14,905 bases of DNA from JAAYBY01 sp964465385 (GTDB lineage: Bacteria; Bacillota; Clostridia; Saccharofermentanales; UBA5734): assembly GCA_964465385.1 (NCBI GenBank), contig CAYXIM010000047.1, positions 1 through 14,905 of the forward strand, written 5' to 3'. The notes under the pieces were generated by a model. The model did not search any database, was not told the origin of the DNA, and worked only from the letters and a program-made list of their open reading frames with translations. This document shows positions 1 through 7,858 of this stretch, one piece after another (position 1 is the first letter of the stretch; each line of letters opens with the position of its first letter). Position numbers and translations under genes: made by a program.

Positions 1-289
1 GCATGTGTTCAAGCCCGGTCAAGATCTGCTTCAAGACCAGGTCAAAGACCTGATCGGTCACCGGGCCGGACGGCATGGCGTTGGCTGCCAGCAGTGGTTG
101 CAGCACCACGTCCGTTTCCGGCTCTAAAACATCGAAAAAGGCCCCCATTTCGGTGCCTGTTTGAAAACGCTGCTGGCGTACGGCCGGGCCGGTCCAGAAG
201 CTGCGTTCCTGAAAACGGTCCAAGTCTGCTTTTTGAGCAGACAAGGTGTTGGTTTCATGCTTGAATTCTGCAAGGGCAATGTGAAACAT
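1..289 (-). CDS. M81 family metallopeptidase (MlrC-like), N-terminal 96 codons, cut by window edge
   Basis: Only the N-terminus is visible; the gene runs off the left edge. The protein begins MFHIALAEFKHETNTLS. The HETNT motif at residues 11-15 followed by a D-x-x-x-F segment is the N-terminal signature of the M81/MlrC (microcystinase C) family, and the later AMPSGPVTDQVFD segment (about residues 72-84) also fits the family. M81 proteins are zinc-dependent hydrolases named after linear microcystin degradation, but most members act on unknown substrates, so no substrate is claimed. The ATG at 289 is preceded by GGGAGGACC at good spacing, and a sigma-A-like promoter lies 25-60 bases upstream. 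A terminator separates it from the upstream FGGY kinase, so it is probably its own transcription unit. Family call fairly sure; function unknown. Confidence 0.8.
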   Translation of the reverse strand, partial: MFHIALAEFKHETNTLSAQKADLDRFQERSFWTGPAVRQQRFQTGTEMGAFFDVLEPETDVVLQPLLAANAMPSGPVTDQVFDLVLKQILTGLEHM

Positions 290-321
290 GTTGGTCCTCC
301 CGCTTGTGTTGATCTGTTACC

Positions 322-349
322 ATGATACGCCAACCACCCATGGAATCAA
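322..349 (-). promoter_or_regulatory. Sigma-A-type promoter of the M81 gene
   Basis: On the minus strand TTGATT (349-344, 4 of 6 to TTGACA) and TATCAT (327-322, 5 of 6 to TATAAT) are separated by 16 bases. Transcription would start near 315, giving a leader of about 25 bases that holds the SD. It lies downstream of the kinase terminator, which fits an independent unit. Prediction from consensus only. Confidence 0.55.
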
Positions 350-377
350 GCTGCTCTTGTGAGTAGACACAGCCGCG

Positions 378-416
378 CACAAACAAGCAAGCGAGCGGGT
401 GGCCACCCGCTCGCTT
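378..416 (-). terminator. Rho-independent terminator after the FGGY kinase gene
   Basis: Positions 389-416 form a perfect 28-base palindrome whose 14-base arms read AAGCGAGCGGGTGG and its complement. A hairpin of about 11 GC-rich pairs with a 6-base loop can form. On the minus strand it is followed by the moderately T-rich GCTTGTTTGTG, and it lies 24 bases after the kinase stop codon. On the plus strand no T-tract follows, so it looks unidirectional. Confidence 0.75.
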
Positions 417-439
417 ATCCAGTACGTCAGGGCCTGCGC

Positions 440-1918
440 TCAGGCCTGATTTTCCTGGGCGTCCATCTGGAAGAAGGGCTCCATACAGGTGTAAAGCTGG
501 TCATAGCGGCGGACTTGACGGTCATACCCTGTATCCGCCTCCGGCTGATAGGTTTTTTTCATGGCCACACACTGGTCCACACCCGCCTGGTAATCAGCCA
601 CGATGCCGCAGGCCACAGCCCCGATCAGGGCGCAGCCCAATGAGGCGGCTTCAGTCTGCTCCGGAACGGAAAAGGCCACGCCGGTCAGGTTGGCTTTGGC
701 CTGGCACCAGAAGGTGGATTTAGATCCGCCACCCGTGGTGATCACCCGCTGGGTGGGCAGACCCAGGCGATCCAGGGCGTCAAGGTTTCTTTTCAGGACG
801 TAAGCCACCCCCTCCATGACCGCTGCAGCAAAGTCGCCCCGGTCATGGGGCAGGCGGACGCCGTAAAAGACGCCCTTGGCATCAGCATTATAGTCCGGTG
901 AGTTGACGCCGGTCAGGTAGGGCAAAAAGAGGATGTCCGCCGGTTTTTTGCGTGCTTGGGCCAGGCGGTCCAAGTCCGCATAAGACAGGTCGGAGGCAAA
1001 CTGGTCCCGGAACCATTCCAGGCACACGCCGCCGCTTTCGCTGACCGGCAGCAGGACGTAGCTGTCCAGGAAAGGGCCGTAATGACAGGGAATGCGTTCT
1101 TGGGACAAAACGGGATGATCCACCATGGTGGCCAGGGCAACAACAGTACCTGTCGATTCGCTGATGGTTCCCTGCTGGATGTTGCCGGTGCCGATCATGC
1201 CGGCAAAATGGTCCAGGGTGCCAATGTTGACCGTCACCGCCGGATCCAGATCCAGCTGCTCCGCCAGCTGGGGCAGCAAGGCGCCGGTCGTGGTGCACGG
1301 TTCCACCAAATCAGGCAGCTGGTCGCGCCGGATGCCGCACCAGTCCAACAGGTCCATCCAGTATGTCTTTTTGTGGATGTCAAAATAATAGGTGAAGTTA
1401 TAGATGGAGTATTCACCCAGCATCAGGCCGGTCAGCCGGTAATGGATGTAGTCTTTGATCATGAGGTATTTATCTGCTTGGCGGAAGACCTCCGGTTCAT
1501 GGGTCTTGAGCCAGCGCATTTTGGTGATCGGCCAGGTCTCCACGTTGGCTGGCTGACCCGTGATCTGGTAGGCCTCATCTTCCGGGAAGGCCGCTCGGAT
1601 CTGTGCCACCTCCTGGCTCGACCGCATGTCCAACCAGGAGATAGCCGGCCGCAGCGGCTGGCCATCGGCCCCCACCACCACCAGCGATTCAGCCTGGCCG
1701 GTCAGGACAATCTGGTGGACAGGCTCTGTGATCTTGGGCCGCAAACGGCCCATGGCCGCTGCCAGCCGGTCAAAATAATCGGCCGCATCAAACTCGACCC
1801 GTTCGTCTTCTTGCTGATAGATGACTTTCTCAGATTCAGCCCCGATGGTTTGAAAGGCATCGGTAAAAGCGGAAACCTTGATGTTTGTCGTTCCGAGATC
1901 AATGGTTATAAAAGCCAA
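440..1918 (-). CDS. FGGY-family carbohydrate kinase (xylulokinase-like), TTG start
   Basis: Predicted cytoplasmic sugar kinase of 492 residues, a normal FGGY length. It phosphorylates a sugar or polyol with ATP; the substrate cannot be read from the sequence. The N-terminal phosphate-binding motif is ITIDLGTTNIK (Asp7). The likely catalytic Asp236 lies in GTLDHFAGMIGTG, followed by an ESTGT stretch at 254-258. The C-terminal ATP-site motif TTGGGSKSTFWCQAKAN is near 394-410, with EAASLGCALIGA at 423-434. The start is chosen at TTG 1918 because AGAGGTG (1925-1931) lies 6 bases upstream and the protein then begins just before the phosphate loop; the reading frame stays open 18 codons further upstream with no better SD. 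It has its own promoter and an inverted repeat in its leader, and a strong terminator behind it. The upstream MFS gene is 107 bases away, so read-through is possible. Family sure, substrate unknown. Confidence 0.9.
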   Translation of the reverse strand: MAFITIDLGTTNIKVSAFTDAFQTIGAESEKVIYQQEDERVEFDAADYFDRLAAAMGRLRPKITEPVHQIVLTGQAESLVVVGADGQPLRPAISWLDMRSSQEVAQIRAAFPEDEAYQITGQPANVETWPITKMRWLKTHEPEVFRQADKYLMIKDYIHYRLTGLMLGEYSIYNFTYYFDIHKKTYWMDLLDWCGIRRDQLPDLVEPCTTTGALLPQLAEQLDLDPAVTVNIGTLDHFAGMIGTGNIQQGTISESTGTVVALATMVDHPVLSQERIPCHYGPFLDSYVLLPVSESGGVCLEWFRDQFASDLSYADLDRLAQARKKPADILFLPYLTGVNSPDYNADAKGVFYGVRLPHDRGDFAAAVMEGVAYVLKRNLDALDRLGLPTQRVITTGGGSKSTFWCQAKANLTGVAFSVPEQTEAASLGCALIGAVACGIVADYQAGVDQCVAMKKTYQPEADTGYDRQVRRYDQLYTCMEPFFQMDAQENQA

Positions 1919-1931
1919 AAAAATCACCTCT
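1918..1931 (-). promoter_or_regulatory. Shine-Dalgarno site that fixes the TTG start of the FGGY kinase
   Basis: Minus strand AGAGGTGA, then seven T, then GG: the last two T and the first G form the TTG start. An in-frame GTG lies inside the SD itself and cannot use it. No ATG is available between this SD and the conserved DLGTT motif. Confidence 0.7.
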
Positions 1932-1963
1932 TGTTTGTTTTTTGATTGTGTGAACAAGGACCT

Positions 1964-1981
1964 GATTCCCAAAAGGGAACC
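1964..1981 (-). promoter_or_regulatory. 18-bp inverted repeat in the FGGY kinase leader, candidate operator
   Basis: Plus strand GATTCCCAAAAGGGAACC: 7-base arms around AAAA with one mismatched position (G-T if RNA). It begins about where transcription from the extended -10 at 1988-1993 would start, a typical place for a repressor site. The 6-base outer arms are identical to those of the repeat at 13090-13107. It has no T-tract and sits before the gene, so it is not a terminator. Confidence 0.5.
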
Positions 1982-1987
1982 TGTTTC

Positions 1988-1996
1988 ATCATACCA
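1988..1996 (-). promoter_or_regulatory. Extended -10 promoter of the FGGY kinase
   Basis: The minus strand reads TGG-TATGAT: an extended TGn element directly followed by a -10 hexamer matching 5 of 6 to TATAAT. No clear -35 hexamer is visible 16-18 bases upstream, which is common for extended -10 promoters. The predicted start near 1981 coincides with the inverted repeat. Confidence 0.5.
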
Positions 1997-2025
1997 CAGA
2001 TCAGCGTATCACCGGGTCGGCCGCC

Positions 2026-3330
2026 TTAATCAGCTGGCGGCAGGGGCATGACTGTCTGGCTTTCATAGGGCCCTTGGGGCAAGGTCAGTTTGGTGGACCG
2101 TCCCAGGGCAAGGGCGGCCGCCAGCGCACTGACCACGAAAATAGGCAGGTAGCCGATGGCGTCAATCAGCATGCCAGCCAGGATGGTCAGGAAAGAAAAG
2201 GGTACGATGGCCAGGTTGCTGATCAGCAGGTAGACCGGGCGTTCATCAGCCGGAACCACATCAATGGTGTAGTTCATAAAGCCTGCCCAGTTGTTGAGGT
2301 TCATGCCGTTGATCATCACCAGGGGCCACAAGAGGAAAACAGGTAATGTCGGGCCAGGAAACAGCAGCAGGAGCAAGATGGCCACCGGCAGCAGCAGGCC
2401 GGTCAACTGAGACAACTGGATAACCCGGTGGTGACCATAGCGGCTGCTGACAAAGCCCCAGATCAGGCCGCCCACCAAGCCGCCGATGATCTGCAGGTAG
2501 ACCAGGGTCGACACCTGATGGGTTGATAAGGCCAGGTGGCTCTGGCCGAACAAAATGACAAAGGGCGCAATCATGTTGGCGGTTGTCGACAGCAGCCGGA
2601 TGACGATGACCCGGCCAAACACCGGGTTTTTGCGGACATAGGCCGGCAGGGCCCGGTAATACTGGCGGTGGTTTTGCTTTTCTTTAGACACCGTGTGGGG
2701 GATGTCCCGCGCAAAAAAGAGGGCGGCAGCTGACAGGCACAGCACCAGGGCGCTGGAGCTGAAAATGATGGCATAGCGCTGGTCGTTGGTCAGGCCGGGG
2801 TGATCCAGCAAGGCTTTGACCATGATACCGCCCAGCAAGGCACCCATGCCACCAAAAAGCTGCTGATAGCCCAGGAGCAGGCCGCGTTTTCGCGTGTCGA
2901 TGGACCGGCCGAACAGGTCGTTCCAGGACACATAAATCAAGCCATCCCCACCGCGCAGCAAAGCATAAATCACCAGGAAGGCGACCGCCTTGGTCCAGTT
3001 GCTTGACGCCAGAAGAAGGACAGGGATCATAATCAGGGGCAGGGGTCGGAAGAGCATGGCAAAGACCGACACATAACGGGGAACGTTTTTGATCCGCTTG
3101 ACATAGGGACCAATGAAAAGCTCCGTGACAACTGATGCAGCCGTGTACAAGGTGGCCGCCAGGCCGGCCATAAAGCTGCTTTGGGTGTAGGCGTAGATAA
3201 AAACAGGAACCACGGCATGGACGTCAACAAAGGCCATACCCATGGTGAACAAGATGCCTTCCGTCAGCAGCGCCTTGAAGTTGCGCCTGCCGACACGGGC
3301 CATTTCTTGCGGGTCAGTTGGTTGCTGCAC
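2026..3330 (-). CDS. MFS transporter, substrate unknown
   Basis: Multi-pass inner-membrane protein of about 434 residues with many hydrophobic segments, the size and layout of a 12-helix Major Facilitator Superfamily carrier. A basic cytoplasmic loop (KRIKNVPR) follows the second hydrophobic segment, as in MFS, and RSIDTRKRGLLLGYQQ resembles an MFS inter-helix loop. A central hydrophilic loop (HTVSKEKQNHRQYY) divides the halves. No substrate can be inferred. Start: GTG at 3330 is preceded by GGAG with a 9-base spacer inside the end of pepT. Alternatives are ATG 3351 (no SD) and ATG 3303 (weak SD, 10 bases after the pepT stop). All three leave the transport domain intact. Its position right behind pepT suggests cotranscription, and import or export of peptides, amino acids or a related metabolite is possible but unproven. 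Confidence 0.8.
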   Translation of the reverse strand: MQQPTDPQEMARVGRRNFKALLTEGILFTMGMAFVDVHAVVPVFIYAYTQSSFMAGLAATLYTAASVVTELFIGPYVKRIKNVPRYVSVFAMLFRPLPLIMIPVLLLASSNWTKAVAFLVIYALLRGGDGLIYVSWNDLFGRSIDTRKRGLLLGYQQLFGGMGALLGGIMVKALLDHPGLTNDQRYAIIFSSSALVLCLSAAALFFARDIPHTVSKEKQNHRQYYRALPAYVRKNPVFGRVIVIRLLSTTANMIAPFVILFGQSHLALSTHQVSTLVYLQIIGGLVGGLIWGFVSSRYGHHRVIQLSQLTGLLLPVAILLLLLFPGPTLPVFLLWPLVMINGMNLNNWAGFMNYTIDVVPADERPVYLLISNLAIVPFSFLTILAGMLIDAIGYLPIFVVSALAAALALGRSTKLTLPQGPYESQTVMPLPPAD

Positions 3331-4558
3331 GGTCGTCTTCTCCGACAGCATACAGGCGGGCCAAGGCCACAATCATATGGGTGCACCGATCCATGTCTTC
3401 AGAGGTGATGTGTTCATACGGGCTGTGGAACGCATAGCCACCCGTGCCCAGGTTGGGGCAGGGCAGGCCCCGCAGGCTGAGCGTGGCCCCGTCCGTCCCG
3501 CCGCGCATGGGCTGGATGATAGGCGTGATCTGTGCTGCCGCCATGGCTTGCTGGGCCTTGTCAATCAGGTGGGCATGCTGGCGGATGACAGGCGCCATGT
3601 TGCGGTACTGTTCCTTGAAGGCAACTGAAACCAGTTGCTTGCCGACGCGGCTGTTGATGGTCCGGGCCACCTGCCGGAGTGTTTCCTGCCGGTCCAGCAG
3701 GCCCTGGCTGTCGTGGTCCCGGAGGGCATAGACCACGGTCACCTGTTCTGGTGTCCCTTCCAGCTTGCGCAGGAAATAATAGCCCTCATAGCCCTCGGTC
3801 TCTTCCGGCGTCTGGCCCGGTGGCAGCAGCTGGTTGATGGTGCAGGCCAGCGTCAAGGCGTTGACCATGATGCCTTTGGCTGTCCCCGGGTGAACGGCCA
3901 CCCCTTGAAGGGTGAGTGTGGCTTCAGAAGCGTTAAAGTTTTCGTATTCCAGCTCTCCCGCCTGGCCGCCGTCCAGGGTGAACGCAAAATCAGCACCAAA
4001 GCCCGCCACATCAAAGTGGTCGGCTCCCTGGCCGATTTCCTCATCCGGTGTGAAGGCAACCAACAGCTTGCCGTGGGGCACCTTTTCCTTGACGATGCGT
4101 TCAATGGCGGTCAAGATCTCAGCAATGCCAGCCTTGTCGTCAGCACCCAGCAGGGTTGTGCCATCGCTTGTGATCAGGGTCTGGCCCTGCTTGTCGCGCA
4201 AGTGGGGAAACTGCTCCGGACTCAGGACCAGCCCCGATGTGCCCAGATCCACAGGCCCGCCATCATAATCAGGCACCACTTGTGGTTTGACCGATTCACC
4301 CGACACGTCCGGGCTGGTGTCCAGGTGGGCGATCAAGCCCAGTTTAGGGCTTTGTTCGTAGCCCGGTGTGGCCGGCAGGCAGCCATAGACATAGCCCTGG
4401 GGGCTGAGACGGACATCCCGCATACCGATTTCACGCATGTCCTCAAGCAGCACCTTGGCCAAATCCAGCTGGCGCAGCGTGCTGGGGTGGGTGCCTGTCG
4501 TCTCGTCAGACGTGGTGTGGATGGCGGCGTATTTGAGCAGTCGCTCATAGGCTCTCAT
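3314..4558 (-). CDS. pepT: Peptidase T (tripeptide aminopeptidase, M20B)
   Basis: Cytoplasmic di-zinc aminopeptidase that removes N-terminal residues from tripeptides. The 414-residue length is typical. All expected metal and catalytic residues are present: His78 and Asp80 in IAHLDTSPD, Asp140 in LLGADDKAG, the catalytic pair Glu173-Glu174 in TPDEEIGQGAD, Asp196 in TLDGG, His223 in AVHPGTAKG and His378 in GGYAFHSPYEH. The MRGGTDGA motif (351-358) is also characteristic. ATG 4558 is chosen because AGAGGT lies 7 bases upstream and the protein then starts like known PepT; the open frame continues upstream without support. The start overlaps the end of the HAD gene by 14 bases, which suggests translational coupling. 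The downstream MFS start lies inside or just after the end of this gene. High certainty. Confidence 0.96.
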   Translation of the reverse strand: MRAYERLLKYAAIHTTSDETTGTHPSTLRQLDLAKVLLEDMREIGMRDVRLSPQGYVYGCLPATPGYEQSPKLGLIAHLDTSPDVSGESVKPQVVPDYDGGPVDLGTSGLVLSPEQFPHLRDKQGQTLITSDGTTLLGADDKAGIAEILTAIERIVKEKVPHGKLLVAFTPDEEIGQGADHFDVAGFGADFAFTLDGGQAGELEYENFNASEATLTLQGVAVHPGTAKGIMVNALTLACTINQLLPPGQTPEETEGYEGYYFLRKLEGTPEQVTVVYALRDHDSQGLLDRQETLRQVARTINSRVGKQLVSVAFKEQYRNMAPVIRQHAHLIDKAQQAMAAAQITPIIQPMRGGTDGATLSLRGLPCPNLGTGGYAFHSPYEHITSEDMDRCTHMIVALARLYAVGEDDRAATN

Positions 4559-5414
4559 GGCTGCTACCTCTTTCATCCTGCATCTTGTGGTTGCCGTGGT
4601 TGTCCTGTAACCAGCGGGCGACCCCATCTTGTGTGTTGGCGCCGATTTGACCGGTCGCTCGATCCTTGACCTCCGGCAACGCATTGGCCACCGCATAGGC
4701 GGCGTCACTTTGCGCAAAAAGAGGTAAATCGTTGAGGTTGTCTCCAAAACTGGTCACCCGGGCGAAGCCATACCGGTTCTTTAAAAAATGAACCGCGGAA
4801 GCCTTGGTGGCCGCTGCAGAAGCAGCCTCAAGATAAAAAAAGCCGTCCCGGTACACGTCCCGATACACGGAAAGGGCCAGGTCCTGGCAGGCAGACAGCC
4901 GTGTTTCAAGCGCGGCCAAGGCCTGGCGGGTTCCAGTTGTTGAAAAATAGACGACCGACCGGTTGCGGATGGCCGTCTCAAAAGACGTCACCTGTTCAAA
5001 CGGCTTGCGGTAGCGGCCCTTGCGTTCAGCCAGAAAGGCCTGGCTTTCCGGCCGCCTGGCCTGTTCGTAGAGAGCCGTCATCTGGTGGTCATCAATGGCG
5101 TAGATAAAGCCTTCCGACTGGGTCTGCCGCAAGGCCTGGATCAAGCAGCCCTTGGCCTGGTCTGTAAAGGCTTCGGTGTGCAGGTAGCGCGCGGCTTTCA
5201 GGTCGTAGACGCTGGCCCCGTTCATCAGCACGACAGGCAGGTTCAGGCGCACGTCGGCCAAGAGCTGGGTGACCGTCGCTGCCGTCCGGGCGGTGGCCAC
5301 CGTGAAGGCCAGGCCATCGTCCAAAAGCCGGTTCAAGATCCGGGCGCTTTGGGGCGTGATGCGGGCTTGTGGGTCCAGCAGGGTGCCATCAAGATCAGAA
5401 ATAAAAAGGTGCAT
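4545..5414 (-). CDS. Cof-type HAD-IIB hydrolase (sugar-phosphate or nucleotide phosphatase)
   Basis: Cytoplasmic magnesium-dependent phosphatase of 289 residues, a usual size for the Cof/YidA subfamily. Motif I is SDLDGTLLD with nucleophile Asp7 and acid/base Asp9. Motif II is around VATART (residues 39-44), motif III Lys204 in ATKASAVHFL, and motif IV GDNLNDLPLF (224-233). The IIB cap lies between motifs II and III. Members dephosphorylate sugar phosphates, flavin or pyridoxal phosphates; the substrate is not predictable here. ATG 5414 has GAGG four bases upstream. The stop overlaps the start of pepT by 14 bases, and the aldo/keto reductase ends 28 bases before the start, so it belongs to the same operon. 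A phosphatase beside a reductase could handle a phosphorylated aldehyde or sugar, but this is speculation. Confidence 0.92.
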   Translation of the reverse strand: MHLFISDLDGTLLDPQARITPQSARILNRLLDDGLAFTVATARTAATVTQLLADVRLNLPVVLMNGASVYDLKAARYLHTEAFTDQAKGCLIQALRQTQSEGFIYAIDDHQMTALYEQARRPESQAFLAERKGRYRKPFEQVTSFETAIRNRSVVYFSTTGTRQALAALETRLSACQDLALSVYRDVYRDGFFYLEAASAAATKASAVHFLKNRYGFARVTSFGDNLNDLPLFAQSDAAYAVANALPEVKDRATGQIGANTQDGVARWLQDNHGNHKMQDERGSSHESL

Positions 5415-5442
5415 AGGTCCTCGCTGTTGTCCGAACAGCCCC

Positions 5443-6294
5443 TTAAAACTGGGCTGTGTCGGGGTCTTCTGCAGAGCCGCAGCAACCGGCCAGTTGGTCG
5501 ATGCGGGCCATGTCTTCTTCAGTCAGATCAAAATCAAACAAGTGGCTGTTTTCAATGATCCGCTCCGCCGTCACAGACTTGGGAAGCGGGCAGTAACCTT
5601 TTTGCAGGCTCCAGCGCAGGCAAACCTGGGCGACCGTCCGCCCTTTCTCCCGGGCCAGCTCCCGCAGCTGCGGCACATCAAAAACCAAGCCGTTGCCCAA
5701 GGGGCTGTAAGCTTCCACCAAAAGGCCCAGGTCACGGCTGGCCTGGATGGTTGCCAGGTCCTCATCGCCGGGGCACAGGCGGATCTGGTTGACCATGGGC
5801 AACAGGCGTGCCGTTTGCTGCAAGGCCTCCAGGTGGTGGCGACGGAAGTTGCTGACCCCGATGGACCGGATCTGGCCGGCCTCATAGAGTTCTTCCATGG
5901 CCCGCCAGCTGCCGGCATTGGCTTCTTGCCAGTTGTCTCGGAATTTGATGGGGTTGGGCCAGTGGATCAGGTAGAGGTCCACATAAGCAAGCCCCAAAAA
6001 GGCCAAAGACCGCTTGAAGCCCTTGTGGGTTGCGTCATAACCGTGGTCACTGTTTTGCAGCTTGGTGGTGATGAACACGTCCTCGCGGGGCAGGCCGCTT
6101 TCTTCAAGGGCTTTGCGAACCGACCCTTCGTTGCGGTAAGCGGCCGCTGTGTCGATATGCCTGTAGCCAGCCTCCAGGGCCAGCCGGACGGCTCGGACTG
6201 TTTCAGGGCCATCCGCCATTTGCCAGGTTCCAAAACCAAGGCTGGGGATCTGAACACCATTGGTCAGGCTGTAGGTATCTTGTAATGTGCGCAT
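5443..6294 (-). CDS. Aldo/keto reductase, NADPH-dependent
   Basis: Cytoplasmic TIM-barrel oxidoreductase of 283 residues reducing aldehydes or ketones with NAD(P)H. The full catalytic tetrad is visible: Asp48 and Tyr53 in HIDTAAAYRNE, Lys78 in ITTKLQ and His111 in YLIHWPNP. Family signatures follow: GQIRSIGVSNF (140-150), VNQIRLCPG (168-176) and PLPKSVTAERIIEN (237-249), a cofactor-binding segment. The normally acidic position in VNQxE is Arg171 here (VNQIR), a small deviation near the substrate pocket. ATG 6294 has AGGAGG six bases upstream. It sits 57 bases behind the MATE gene and 28 bases before the HAD gene in the same direction. Resembles 2,5-diketo-gluconate-reductase-like or glyoxal reductases; true substrate unknown. 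Confidence 0.93.
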   Translation of the reverse strand: MRTLQDTYSLTNGVQIPSLGFGTWQMADGPETVRAVRLALEAGYRHIDTAAAYRNEGSVRKALEESGLPREDVFITTKLQNSDHGYDATHKGFKRSLAFLGLAYVDLYLIHWPNPIKFRDNWQEANAGSWRAMEELYEAGQIRSIGVSNFRRHHLEALQQTARLLPMVNQIRLCPGDEDLATIQASRDLGLLVEAYSPLGNGLVFDVPQLRELAREKGRTVAQVCLRWSLQKGYCPLPKSVTAERIIENSHLFDFDLTEEDMARIDQLAGCCGSAEDPDTAQF

Positions 6295-6351
6295 GATGGT
6301 CCTCCTTCCATGGCCAACCTGCTTGTCAACCACTGTCAGTATAGCATGAGC

Positions 6352-7764
6352 TTAGCTGTCCGGAAGCGTGGGCGCCGTAACCAGTGAAATGCTTTTGTCC
6401 CGCCATTTTCCCCGGCGGTACCAGCTGTAGGTCAGGATGGCCCCCAGGACCCAGCTTGAAACCAGTGAAAAATACAAGGCGTCCGGCGACCCGCTGGGCC
6501 AGATTTCTGAGCGGGTCAGGTAGGCAATGGTGTAGGCGGTGGGAACCCGGAACGCCACCGTTGTGAACATGGAGATCCACATCATGGGCATGGTGTCTCC
6601 TGCGCCGCGCATGATGCCGCCAAAAATCTGTGTGAAAGTCATGGCGATGTAACCGGCTGCTAAAATCCGGATTTGCCGCACGCCCAGGTTGATGATGAAG
6701 GGGGTGTCGGTGAAGAGGCCGATCATGTTTTTGCCAAATAAAATCAAGAGCACGGTCAGCGAACAGGACACCGTCAGGCCGATTTTAAGGGCCGCCCGGG
6801 TGCCCTGGTCGACGCGGTCCAGGCGTTGGGCGCCGATGTTCTGGGCCACATAGGTGGAGATAGCCATGCCAAAGGTGAAGTTGGGCATCATGGCAAAGCC
6901 GTCAATACGCATGACCGCCGTTGACGTGGTGATGACCTCATAGCCCATGGTGTTGGTCAAGGCCTGAACGAAGACCATGGCCAGTGAAAAAATGGCCTGG
7001 GTCAAGCCGGCTGGCATGCCGATCCGGATCAACTGGGCGGTCAACGGGCGGTCGATGGCCAGGGTTTTACGGTTGATTTCAACCGAATCGGTCAGGCGCA
7101 GCAGGTGGACCAGGGACAAGATTGCTGCAATCGCCTGGCTGATGATGGTGGCCAGGGCTGCACCAAAAACGCCCATGTTCAAGCCGGCAATAAACCAGAT
7201 ATCCAACCCCACGTTGATCAAGGTTGTGATCAGCAAAAACATCAGCGGGGTGATGGAATCACCCAGGCCCCTGAGAATACCGGATACGATGTTGTAAAAG
7301 CCAAACCAGACGATGCCGATAAAAAAGACACGCAGGTAGGTGTTGGCCATTTCAAAAATTTCAGCTGGTGTGTCCAGCACGGTCAGGATCCAGCGCGACA
7401 AGGACAAGGCCACGCCCATGACCAGCAGAGACGACACCAGCACCAGGGTCAGGGCATTTCCGATGGTGCGGTTGAGCAGCTCCTTGTTCTTGGCCCCATA
7501 AGCCTGTGAAACCAGGATGCCGGCACCGGTTGCGATGGCAATGAAAAGCACCAGGAGAAAGTTGATGATGGGCAGCACAGCACCAACAGAGGCCAGGGCC
7601 GTGTCACCAATGTAATGGCCCACGATGACGGCATCTGCTGTGGAGTAAAGCTGCTGGGCGATGTTGCCGATCAGCAGCGGTATGGAAAATTTCAACAGGT
7701 TACTCATCGGTGATCCGACGGTCAGGTCCTGAACACCGAAGAGTTTTTTCATCCGTTTGAGCAT
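6352..7764 (-). CDS. MATE family efflux transporter
   Basis: Inner-membrane multidrug and toxin extrusion carrier of 470 residues, the usual size for 12 helices. The N-terminus (DLTVGSPMSNLLKFSIPLLIGNIAQ, given here as a guide to residues 12-36) and the following QQLYSTADAVIVGHYIG are the standard first-helix signature of clostridial MATE proteins. The second half repeats the pattern (IRIGMPAGLTQAIFSLAMVF). Such carriers export cationic compounds or metabolites using a Na+ or H+ gradient. ATG 7764 is preceded by GGGAG with a 7-base spacer. It is the first gene of the minus-strand run MATE, reductase, HAD, pepT, MFS, and is divergent from a small XRE regulator whose start is 94 bases away. That layout makes it a candidate target of the regulator. 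Confidence 0.93.
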   Translation of the reverse strand: MLKRMKKLFGVQDLTVGSPMSNLLKFSIPLLIGNIAQQLYSTADAVIVGHYIGDTALASVGAVLPIINFLLVLFIAIATGAGILVSQAYGAKNKELLNRTIGNALTLVLVSSLLVMGVALSLSRWILTVLDTPAEIFEMANTYLRVFFIGIVWFGFYNIVSGILRGLGDSITPLMFLLITTLINVGLDIWFIAGLNMGVFGAALATIISQAIAAILSLVHLLRLTDSVEINRKTLAIDRPLTAQLIRIGMPAGLTQAIFSLAMVFVQALTNTMGYEVITTSTAVMRIDGFAMMPNFTFGMAISTYVAQNIGAQRLDRVDQGTRAALKIGLTVSCSLTVLLILFGKNMIGLFTDTPFIINLGVRQIRILAAGYIAMTFTQIFGGIMRGAGDTMPMMWISMFTTVAFRVPTAYTIAYLTRSEIWPSGSPDALYFSLVSSWVLGAILTYSWYRRGKWRDKSISLVTAPTLPDS

Positions 7765-7822
7765 GTGCGATCTCCCAAGAAGCAACGCGTTAACTCCTCA
7801 TACAAAACCACAAATCCCACGG

Positions 7823-7839
7823 TTCGTCAACTTGACAAA
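7823..7839. promoter_or_regulatory. Near-palindrome between MATE and XRE genes, candidate operator
   Basis: TTCGTCAA-C-TTGACAAA is a 17-base inverted repeat with one mismatch; the core GTCAACTTGAC is perfect. It lies 20 bases before the XRE start and 59 bases before the MATE start. It contains TTGACA (7832-7837, plus) and TTGACG (minus), perfect and 5-of-6 -35 hexamers facing both ways, although no convincing -10 is visible at 17 bases on either strand. XRE repressors commonly bind such palindromes next to their own gene. Confidence 0.4.
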
Positions 7840-7858
7840 AGGGGCTGTGCCGGAGAAG

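Noticed and set aside
389..416. 28-base perfect palindrome as an attachment or recombination site
   Set aside because: Position just after a stop codon and the T-rich follow-on fit a terminator better; no integrase or repeat partner is nearby.
956..1945. Long plus-strand open frame (329 codons) opposite the FGGY kinase
   Set aside because: GC-rich shadow of the real gene; the translation shows no recognisable motif and lacks a credible SD.
3635..4669. Plus-strand open frame (344 codons) opposite pepT
   Set aside because: Antisense to all PepT catalytic motifs, extends across two genes, no family features.
5269..6285. Plus-strand open frame (338 codons) opposite the HAD and aldo/keto reductase genes
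   Set aside because: Shadow frame spanning two well-identified genes on the other strand.
6324..6329. Perfect minus-strand TTGACA before the aldo/keto reductase
   Set aside because: A -10 at 17 bases would fall on the SD (AGGAGG, 6306-6301), so it cannot be a working promoter for this gene.
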